From an uncultured Planctomycetaceae bacterium (lineage in GTDB: Bacteria > Planctomycetota > Planctomycetia > Pirellulales > Pirellulaceae): 21,132 nucleotides of DNA. The notes under the pieces are model-generated. The model ran no database searches and was not told where the DNA came from. It saw nothing but the letters and a program-made list of their open reading frames with translations. Below are positions 16,346-21,132 of the stretch, piece by piece. The position numbers and the translations under genes were made by a program. Each line of letters starts with the position of its first letter. The first letter of the stretch is position 1. The DNA lies in the NCBI GenBank assembly GCA_903921945.1, contig CAIXSC010000807.1:1-21132 (forward strand). Reading direction: 5' to 3'.

Positions 16346-17773
16346 ATGGGATCCGCCGACTTCAAGGACGGCGCGGCTGCCCGCCGTCACCACTTGTCCA
16401 TGAATTTGCCGCCTGCCACTCCCGCAGGCTCGCAGGCCCGTTTGGGCCCGCGACTCAGTCCAGCCGACGCGAGGATGCGTCCGGCCGACCACGGCGCGTT
16501 GAATCAGCCGCTTCAACCGCCCACAAGCGAAGTCGACAACCACGCGCCAACCACGCTCGGCCATCACGGGGCCGCTATGCCCGCAGGTCGTAACGCAGGT
16601 CGTGACGCCGGTCGTGACGCAGGTCGCACCACACGCCGACCCGCCAAGACCACGAGACGACAGCCCAAGTACGCCACCTCGCGCCAGCCGCGGATCACAC
16701 TCCAGCGACGACCGGCCACCGCAGAGCCCCCACCAGGAAACAAGCCCGCAACTCAGGGAGGCCCAACTCCGGAACTGGCAACTCCGGAACTGGCAACTCT
16801 GAAGCTGGCAATGACGCCGTCGCTCGCACTGTCCGAGGCACCCGTGACGCCAAGCGTGCCCGCGCCGCCGGAGCTGCCGGCGGTGTCAACGCGGCCAGTA
16901 GTGCCAGAGCTACCAGTGCCGCCACCGGCACCCGTATCCCGAGCGGCTCGGTCGATTCCGGGGTCGGTTATTCGGCCGCCACGACCGCGGCTACCGCGGT
17001 CGCGTCTCCGCCCCGGAATGCGGCGCCGAAGCGGTTATCGCTCGTCACGCAAACCACCAAATGCTGACGCTGGGCGGTACTGTCCGTCGGCCAAACTGGC
17101 ATCGCCAGCCCGGAACGAGGCGGACCAATACTTGTCTCGCGTCGATTGGTGCATTCGCGACTTACCCGATCAGGCCGTGTTGGCCAGTCAAGGCTTCGCG
17201 CGACTGCTCGACGCCCTCCGCAGCGGCGATTCCCGGGCGCTGACGATCGTGATTCACCAGTACAGCGAATGGTTGCGCAGCACGATTCGCCGTGCCATCC
17301 ATCCGCGTGTGCGACAACGGTACGACTCGGTCGATTTCGTCCAGAGCACCTGGGCGTCCTTGATCTTGCGACGGCGGCGGCTGCCGAATATCGCCGACGC
17401 CGACGAACTGGCTCGCTACCTGATGCGGATCGCGTACCACAAGGTTTTTGACGCGACGCGCGAAACACTGCGGACGAAAAAACGCGACATGCGGCGCGAG
17501 TGCGGCCTGACCGATTTGGAAGTCGGGCAAACGGGCCGAGTGGCGATCCGCGATCGGCAACAGCCACGTCCCTCCGAGGTTTTCCGGGCCCGCGAAAAAC
17601 TGGCACGCATGGCGAAAACGCTCGAGGAGTACCCAGAGCGGATGCGGGATATTCACCTGCGTCGTGTCAACGGCGAGTCGCTCCAGCAAATCGCCCAGAC
17701 CATCGGAGTCCATGAACGCACGGTGAGGCGCATCCTCCAACGATTGCTCGACGAGAGCCAGCGGGACCCTTGA
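16346..17773 (+). CDS. ECF-type sigma-70 factor with long low-complexity N-terminal extension
   Basis: 475 residues. Only the C-terminal part is recognisable. Region 2 spans about 283-345 (FARLLDALRSGDSRALTIVI, then the RQRYDSVDFVQSTW segment seen in planctomycete ECF factors). Region 4 spans about 415-470, with a helix-turn-helix GESLQQIAQTIGVHERTVRR that would contact the -35 box. Residues 1-280 are rich in Pro, Arg, Ala and Ser with tandem repeats (AGRD, TPELA) and no fold. Despite this, the ATG at 16346 has a good AAGGAA 9 nt upstream (16331-16336), so the long form may be real. An internal start near 17100-17130 is the alternative. No anti-sigma factor gene is adjacent. The role is transcription initiation of an unknown regulon. 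Confidence 0.82.
   Translation: MGSADFKDGAAARRHHLSMNLPPATPAGSQARLGPRLSPADARMRPADHGALNQPLQPPTSEVDNHAPTTLGHHGAAMPAGRNAGRDAGRDAGRTTRRPAKTTRRQPKYATSRQPRITLQRRPATAEPPPGNKPATQGGPTPELATPELATLKLAMTPSLALSEAPVTPSVPAPPELPAVSTRPVVPELPVPPPAPVSRAARSIPGSVIRPPRPRLPRSRLRPGMRRRSGYRSSRKPPNADAGRYCPSAKLASPARNEADQYLSRVDWCIRDLPDQAVLASQGFARLLDALRSGDSRALTIVIHQYSEWLRSTIRRAIHPRVRQRYDSVDFVQSTWASLILRRRRLPNIADADELARYLMRIAYHKVFDATRETLRTKKRDMRRECGLTDLEVGQTGRVAIRDRQQPRPSEVFRAREKLARMAKTLEEYPERMRDIHLRRVNGESLQQIAQTIGVHERTVRRILQRLLDESQRDP
16583..16629. repeat. 12-bp tandem repeat, about four units
   Basis: The unit GCAGGTCGTRAC starts at 16583, 16595, 16607 and 16619, the third unit with GCC and the last decayed. It is in frame with the sigma factor open frame and encodes AGRN/AGRD units. 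Confidence 0.8.
16765..16809. repeat. 15-bp tandem repeat, three units
   Basis: AACTCCGGAACTGGC occurs at 16765-16779 and 16780-16794, and decayed at 16795-16809. In the sigma factor frame it gives TPELA units. Confidence 0.8.
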
Positions 17774-18004
17774 ACGCCGCCACACGAATGACACGAATCT
17801 ACCGTAGACACCGTGGAATGCGATTAACGCGACGCGGTTCAGCGACGCCGAGATCGTTGCGTGCGTCCTCATCGGTAGCGAGTCCGGCAGCTAGCGAGTC
17901 CCACAGCCGGCGCGTTGCGGTTGTAAGCCTCGATGCGAGCTTGAGACGGAGCCGCTAGTTTGTCTTGCCCCTTCAGTGCGATGAACCTCGGGTGTGTCTG
18001 CTAA
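17774..18004. other. Gap after the sigma factor, nothing recognised
   Basis: No supported gene, terminator hairpin with T tract, or RNA gene is seen. Short open frames here lack ribosome binding sites and domains. Confidence 0.5.
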
Positions 18005-18132
18005 CCCAGGGCGGCGCTGCGCGACTGCGCCGCTTCGCTTTGCCCTGGGCTATGGCTGTCGCGGCTCCTTCGGGGCACGGCGACTCTGTCGCGGGACCGC
18101 GATGCGGTCCACCAGTCGACTCGCCCCGAAGG
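18005..18132. repeat. Composite palindromic (REP/MITE-like) element
   Basis: Several perfect inverted repeats are nested or adjacent. CCCAGGGC (18005-18012) pairs with GCCCTGGG (18042-18049), with an inner GGCGC/GCGCC pair (18013-18017 and 18027-18031). CCTTCGGGGC (18067-18076) pairs with GCCCCGAAGG (18123-18132). Inside the latter are two hairpins: GCGAC-TCT-GTCGC (18080-18092) and GGACCGC-GAT-GCGGTCC (18094-18110). The two-armed, multi-hairpin layout resembles interspersed palindromic elements of planctomycete genomes; copy number cannot be checked here. Confidence 0.7.
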
Positions 18133-18228
18133 GCAACGCTGTGAAGCATTTTTTTCCTGTTTCGCCGCCGCGCTCCTAGCAATGCGGGGAAGTCTGTTCT
18201 TGTGGTCGCGTAGCGACAACCGACGGTA

Positions 18229-18250
18229 GCGAGGCGTTTCAACGCCTCGC
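18229..18250. repeat. Perfect 10-bp inverted repeat
   Basis: GCGAGGCGTT (18229-18238) and AACGCCTCGC (18241-18250) are separated by TC. There is no T tract after it and no gene end directly before it, so it fits an interspersed palindrome better than a terminator. Confidence 0.7.
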
Positions 18251-18360
18251 TGAAAGGCCACGCGCCGTCAGCCGTGAACCGTAAGCGAAACTCGGCGGTC
18301 GATGGCGAACTCGCACTAGGCCAGTGCGGGATGACTGGTCGGAAGGGATCGAAAAGTGGC

Positions 18361-18375
18361 TGGCACTCGGTGCCA
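18361..18375. repeat. TGGCAC-TCG-GTGCCA hairpin
   Basis: A perfect 6-bp stem with a 3-nt loop within the repeat-rich stretch. A second small stem, CGCACT/AGTGCG, lies just upstream near 18312-18328. Both are probably interspersed repeats. Confidence 0.55.
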
Positions 18376-18387
18376 GGCACGGATCGT

Positions 18388-18690
18388 TCATCGATCGTCG
18401 GGGAAGTCAGATGCGAGATTCGCTCGACGAGGTCGAGTAGACCCCAGGTGATGACCACGTCGAAGCTGCCGTCCTGCTCGATTCGCCGCGAGTCGACCAC
18501 CTCGACTCCACCACCTTCGGCGGTTCGTGCGGCGGATGGACGTGTCCTGCTCGATTCGCCGCGAGTCGACCACCTCCACCCATCGCGGCAGCCACGACAC
18601 CGCCACGTCGTTGATCGCGTTCGGGAAGAGCACGATCACCTTGGTCACGCAGTCGCTTGACGACTGGCCCGCCGCAACAGCCTCCCCCCT
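18388..18690 (-). pseudogene. Broken gene fragment carrying a 33-bp direct repeat
   Basis: Two minus-strand frames look like consecutive parts of one protein. One reads KVIVLFPNAINDVAV, SWLPRWVEVVDSRRIEQD; the other reads VVDSRRIEQDGSFDVVITWG, LLDLVERISHLTS. They share the residues VVDSRRIEQD, encoded twice by an exact 33-bp direct repeat (18471-18503 and 18544-18576, period 73 bp). Because 73 is not a multiple of three, the duplication shifts the frame. Removing one copy would restore a continuous reading WVEVVDSRRIEQDGSFDVVI. No start, ribosome binding site or named family is recognised. I call it a decayed fragment, but a non-coding repeat that merely looks coding is possible. Confidence 0.45.
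18471..18576. repeat. Exact 33-bp direct repeat, 73-bp period
   Basis: The two identical copies are 18471-18503 and 18544-18576, each starting GTCCTGCTCGATTCGCCGCG. The 40 bp between them (CTCCACCACCTTCGGCGG region) are not repeated. Confidence 0.9.
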
Positions 18691-18709
18691 CCAATCCAAC
18701 CACACACCC

Positions 18710-18742
18710 CTCTCCCCTCGCGGGAGAGGGGCCGGGGGTGAG
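18710..18742 (+). repeat. CCCTCTCCC interspersed repeat, copy A
   Basis: Contains a strong hairpin, CCCCTCTCCC (18707-18716), loop CTCGC, GGGAGAGGGG (18722-18731), followed by a GGGGGTGAGGGG tail. It is the inverted counterpart of copy B at 18949-18981 (28 of 33 positions match when one is reverse-complemented). This type of element is common between genes in many GC-rich bacteria. Confidence 0.75.
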
Positions 18743-18789
18743 GGGGGAATGCGAATACGGTTCTTCAATCCAATAGTCATAGCGGATCG

Positions 18790-18882
18790 TCAGCGGATCG
18801 CATTGGCCATGACTTCATAGCTTTCCATGGCCGGCAAATCCGACCAAGCCACCGCATCCCCAACAAACCCGCTGTTCGTTGA
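18790..18882 (-). pseudogene. 30-codon C-terminal gene fragment
   Basis: Between the two inverted CCCTCTCCC elements, the minus strand reads GFVGDAVAWSDLPAMESYEV, then MANAIR and a TGA stop. The residue pattern looks like a true protein C-terminus, but an in-frame TAG at 18883-18885 cuts it off upstream and no start lies between. I do not recognise the family. It could be the tail of a gene whose body was deleted. Confidence 0.35.
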
Positions 18883-18901
18883 CTACTGGACGGTTAATCC
18901 C

Positions 18902-18941
18902 CTGTCCATAAACCTCTGTCCATAAACTCCTGTCCATAAAC
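18902..18941. repeat. Three 14-bp-period CTGTCCATAAAC repeats
   Basis: Identical 12-bp cores at 18902-18913, 18916-18927 and 18930-18941, separated by two bases. They directly abut the CCCTCTCCC copy B. Three short direct repeats could be iteron-like, but no replication gene is near, so slippage is more likely. Confidence 0.75.
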
Positions 18942-18948
18942 CCCACCC

Positions 18949-18981
18949 CTCACCCCTAACCCCTCTCCCGCAAGGGGCGAG
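18949..18981 (-). repeat. CCCTCTCCC interspersed repeat, copy B
   Basis: Inverted relative to copy A (18710-18742), with a weaker CCCCTCTCCC...AAGGGG stem. Together the two copies frame 206 bp. Confidence 0.7.
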
Positions 18982-19068
18982 CGACGGTCTTAAATCTTGT
19001 CAACAACTGATTCAAAAAGACATTTTTGAATTCCTTCATGGATTGTGAGGAAGTGCATCACATGCTCC

Positions 19069-19086
19069 TTGGGGGCCAGCCCCCAA
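19069..19086. repeat. TTGGGGGC-CA-GCCCCCAA hairpin
   Basis: Perfect 8-bp inverted repeat with a 2-nt spacer, followed by AACCCCCGGGATTTTGGG. It resembles a widespread terminator-like interspersed repeat. No gene clearly ends here. Confidence 0.55.
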
Positions 19087-19253
19087 ACCCCCGGGATTTT
19101 GGGAGGCATGGGCTCCGGTGTTCAAGGTTCTTGTGTTTACGAAAGTGGTGTTGTAACTTGACGCTCGCTCGACGAAACGGAGTCAGGCTCTGTGGGGACA
19201 CAACTTGGCAAGGGATAGTCGAGTCGACGGTGCGTCAAGGACGCTGGAGCGTC

Positions 19254-19460
19254 TCAGGCAGGTCCTGGGGCGATCTTTTCGTTGCTCAAGAGGACATCGT
19301 TCGTGAGCAGCGTGTTCAGGATCGTGAGCAGCTTGCGCATGCAGGCGACCAGGGACAGCTTCTTGGCTTTGCCTCTGGCGAGCAGGTGCAGGTAATTTGC
19401 GCGATGTGCGACGTTTTCACCACCGGACGCGAGACATTCGAGGCAAACTATAAGCGACAT
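19254..19460 (-). pseudogene. C-terminal remnant of an IS110-type transposase
   Basis: On the minus strand, residues 22-55 of this frame read YLHLLARGKAKKLSLVACMR and then KLLTILNTLL. This is the characteristic end of IS110/IS116/IS902 transposases (family consensus of the form YxRLLxxGKxKKxALxAxMRKLLxxLNxxL). Only about 50 residues of a protein that is normally 320-400 long remain. The DEDD nuclease domain and the rest of the Tnp20 domain are absent, so it cannot be active. The tail NDVLLSNEKIAPGPA precedes the stop. A plus-strand open frame (19026-19574) covers the same bases and is its shadow. Confidence 0.7.
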
Positions 19461-19779
19461 CTATATTCCTGGGACGCGACATTGCGGAGTAAACTGCTGG
19501 CAATTTCGTTTTCAACGCACACCGACTACAAGCTGAAGGCAATCACCGATCGTCTTGACGAAGACAACAAATGACTCATGGGCGAAATAATTATAACGAA
19601 TCGCACATGTTGTCTCTGTAACGTTCTGCAAGATGTCAAGCACACGACGAAGGAACTATTGAACTGAACGACTGGGCCACATTTTATGTAACGCTTGGCT
19701 GTGCAGCCTGAAACTCGAAATAGGGACTACGAACCATCGACTACAACCGAGCCGCGTAAAGGAACAGTCTCGTGCCCGC
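19461..19779. other. Lower-GC gap between IS110 remnant and cassette-like genes, no gene recognised
   Basis: The base composition changes here from GC-rich to visibly AT-richer. A plus-strand frame ending at 19574 (LRSKLLAISFSTHTDYKLKA, then ITDRLDEDNK) looks mildly protein-like, but has no independent start and runs antisense through the transposase remnant upstream. I see no promoter I would defend. Confidence 0.4.
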
Positions 19780-20349
19780 ATGTTGAAAGACAAGATTTCC
19801 GAAGCCCTTCACTTCGAGGAACGTCAGCTTCCGACACATCGCCGAACGGTGAATTTGGGTCAAGTGGTATTGACGACACTCTTGAGCATTGGCGCGATAT
19901 GGTTACCCCGTCTCTTCCGGCCACCACCAAACGAGATCATAAGGCCACCACCAAGTGAGAGCGTTGTTGCCGTATCACCAGAAGGAGACCTGCTCAGAAT
20001 CGCTTCCGAGTCGACAACCGAGGTGCGTTTCGTGCTAGGATGACAGGACGACAATGACCTGGATTTGTCCGTGATAGATCCTTCTGGCAATCTAATCTGG
20101 TTCGCAGACCGCTTTAAAAGAAACGGAAGCCTCGACGATGATATTCGAATTGGGCGTGGCAAGGAATCGATACTTATCCTGGCACTGCGACCAGGTTCCT
20201 ATCAAGTCATTATTACCGACTATTCCAATTCAGCCAATCCAAATTTCGATCTTAAGTTGCTTGTATATGGTAAAACAAGCCAAGTTTACATTGGATCTTT
20301 GCAAGAAAAGCGGCGGATGTACATACTAGAGATCGATACTACGCCATGA
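19780..20349 (+). pseudogene. Membrane-anchored YfaP/DUF2135-like protein split by one in-frame TGA
   Basis: Read through the TGA at 20041-20043, the frame gives 189 positions. The first 87 residues include a membrane segment (VVLTTLLSIGAIWLPRLF, about 29-46) and a Pro linker. They run into EVRFVLG, then the stop, then QDDNDLDLSVIDPSGNLIWF, GSLDDDIRIG, LALRPGSYQVIITDYS and LLVYGK. This matches the beta-sandwich family in which W-x-x-x-x-DLDLxVxDPxG leads into RPGxYxVxV (YfaP/DUF2135 type). In that family a Trp sits where the TGA lies, so TGG to TGA is the simplest explanation. The downstream half has its own weak TTG start at 20065, but that would cut the domain. No good ribosome binding site precedes the ATG at 19780; AAAGGAA is too far away. 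Lower GC than the genes on the left suggests acquisition. Confidence 0.65.
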
Positions 20350-20351
20350 CG

Positions 20352-20447
20352 GACTAGCCAGGCGTTGCACGCGAGCGGGCGGCAGCGCTGGTTTCCAATT
20401 CGAAGTCAACCCCGCCCGCCGCATCCACTTGGTCGTTCAGTTGCTAA
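20352..20447. repeat. attC-like structured element between two small genes
   Basis: It starts 3 bp after the stop of the DUF2135-like gene and ends 10 bp before the next ATG. A stem is formed by GCG, a bulged A (20374) and GCGGGCGG (20371-20382) with CCGCCCGC-CGC (20412-20422). A roughly 29-nt loop and imperfect outer arms follow (GGCGTTGCAC on the left, TTGGTCGTTCAGTTGC on the right). The size (96 bp), the extrahelical base, and the left TGCACGCGAGC and right GGTCGTT patterns resemble planctomycete integron attC sites. The R boxes deviate: the left end GACTAGC is a poor match to RYYYAAC and the right end GTTCAGT has one mismatch to GTTRRRY. It could be a decayed attC or another interspersed element. 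Confidence 0.45.
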
Positions 20448-20452
20448 AGGAG
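20446..20452 (+). promoter_or_regulatory. Ribosome binding site that sets the start of the small secreted protein
   Basis: AAAGGAG lies 5 nt before the ATG at 20458. It decides the start against a longer in-frame start at 20365, which would translate the structured element. Confidence 0.75.
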
Positions 20453-20457
20453 AAGCC

Positions 20458-20958
20458 ATGAAATCTTTGCTCTACCTGACCGGATCAACCGTGTGGCTCA
20501 CTGCCATCTTGTTTGCAGCCGCTGTCGCCAGTGACCGAACTCCTGCTACTGAACGACCAGCGCCTGACCCTGATTCGGCTCCCAACAAAGTCACTTTCCC
20601 CGAGGTGGGAAGCCCACAGGGGAAATCCTTCCACGTTGTCGTCCAGTGGCAGAACCTAGAATCTATTCCCGGCACGCATGAAATCGTGGCCCATGTGCGG
20701 GAGTACGGTCGAGATGGCCTCGCCAAGAAAGCCGCCGTTCAACGATTTGAAAGTGGGCATCGGAACCAGTTGGTAGGCGTTGAGAGACGAGGCGACACGG
20801 TTGTCCTCCGCTTCACGTCCCCAGGCGGCGCTGTGGTGCCGGGTCGCGAGGTCATGGAAGTCCGATGCACCGTAACTGCGGACGGGCTCCGTCGGCTGCC
20901 GGATGTCAAAGGGGAAAGTCTCGAACTCAGGGGCCTCCCCCCGTGTCTTCGCCCGTGA
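20458..20958 (+). CDS. Small secreted protein of unknown function (possible gene-cassette product)
   Basis: 166 residues. A signal peptide (MKSLLYLTGSTVWLTAILFA, then AAVASDRTP) is followed by a Pro-rich linker and one compact domain of about 120 residues. This domain is probably beta-rich: KSFHVVVQWQNLESIPGTHE, IVAHVREYGR, DTVVLRFTSPGG, VMEVRCTVTADGLRRLP, and a C-terminal ESLELRGLPP. There is no recognised family and no catalytic motif. The frame could start earlier at 20365, but that leader is a translation of the upstream structured element, so the shorter start is preferred. No partner gene follows before the window ends. Together with the preceding small gene it has the one-small-gene-per-element layout of a cassette array. 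Confidence 0.75.
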   Translation: MKSLLYLTGSTVWLTAILFAAAVASDRTPATERPAPDPDSAPNKVTFPEVGSPQGKSFHVVVQWQNLESIPGTHEIVAHVREYGRDGLAKKAAVQRFESGHRNQLVGVERRGDTVVLRFTSPGGAVVPGREVMEVRCTVTADGLRRLPDVKGESLELRGLPPCLRP

Positions 20959-21132
20959 CAAGCGTCCGCATGGATGCTGGACGTGTCCGCTCGGTGCTAG
21001 GCGGCAAAAGTGCGATGGAGACTTTCGGGCCTTTTCAATCGTAAGAGGTAATAGTGCCGGCGCGCGATTCGGCTGCTCCGTGCGATGGATCTAACTCCGT
21101 GTCTCCGTGACTCCATGAGAGCCTATAGTCGC
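20959..21132. other. Right edge, no gene supported
   Basis: Contains a short inverted pair (GCGTCC and GGACG near 20961-20982) that might be the start of another structured element, but no clear attC arms. The window stops before any further gene can be judged. Confidence 0.4.

Noticed and set aside
17770..18180. Short plus-strand frames after the sigma factor
   Set aside because: No ribosome binding sites, no domains, and they run into palindromic repeat DNA.
18902..18941. Three 14-bp repeats as a replication-origin iteron set or CRISPR
   Set aside because: Spacing is far too short for CRISPR spacers, and no Rep or partition gene is nearby; slippage is simpler.
19026..19574. Plus-strand frame of 182 codons
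   Set aside because: Most of it is antisense to the IS110 transposase tail and it runs through the GGGGGC hairpin; only its last 30 codons look at all protein-like.
20365..20457. Longer start for the small secreted protein
   Set aside because: The extra 31 residues are only the translation of the structured element, and the AAAGGAG site with a signal peptide clearly supports the ATG at 20458.

Overview
The window looks like chromosomal DNA of a GC-rich planctomycete (Pirellulales/Gemmatales-like). The grounds are family content: a very large secreted protein with a PVC-type cytochrome c domain (CXXCH plus HEAT repeats and a propeller), a secreted PQQ-like beta-propeller protein, a DUF1844 protein, a planctomycete-style ECF sigma factor, a BNR sialidase-like protein, and a kdsB-pyrG overlap like the one known from Chlamydia. 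No rRNA, tRNA, CRISPR array or phage module was seen. The species cannot be named from the sequence.

Layout. 1-268 is GC-rich repetitive DNA. 269-1465 (minus) encodes a secreted sialidase-like protein. 1605-5000 (minus) encodes the most striking gene, a single-chain nitric oxide synthase. Its order is repeat leader, two cyclic-nucleotide-binding domains, an unassigned stretch, a BFD-type [2Fe-2S] domain, an FNR-type FAD/NAD reductase, and a complete NOS oxygenase domain. Divergent from it, 5192-8716 (plus) encodes the giant PVC haem protein.

After a convergent intergenic stretch comes a compact minus-strand cluster, read from high to low coordinates. It holds transketolase (14067-16124), a small secreted protein (13310-13867), KdsB (12495-13274), CTP synthase (10846-12498), a DUF1844 protein (10480-10809) and a PQQ-like propeller protein (9097-10443). 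KdsB and PyrG overlap in ATGA, which couples CTP supply to CMP-Kdo synthesis for lipopolysaccharide. Divergent from tkt is an ECF-like sigma factor with a roughly 280-residue low-complexity N-terminal extension (16346-17773).

The right end (17774-21132) is accessory and decayed. It contains palindromic elements, a 33-bp direct repeat that breaks a minus-strand reading frame, inverted CCCTCTCCC elements, three 14-bp repeats and the C-terminal remnant of an IS110-type transposase. Two small genes follow in lower-GC DNA. The first, a YfaP/DUF2135-like protein, is split by one in-frame TGA. The second is a small secreted protein. Between them lies a structured element resembling an integron attC site, so this end may be part of a gene-cassette array. 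No integrase gene is visible.
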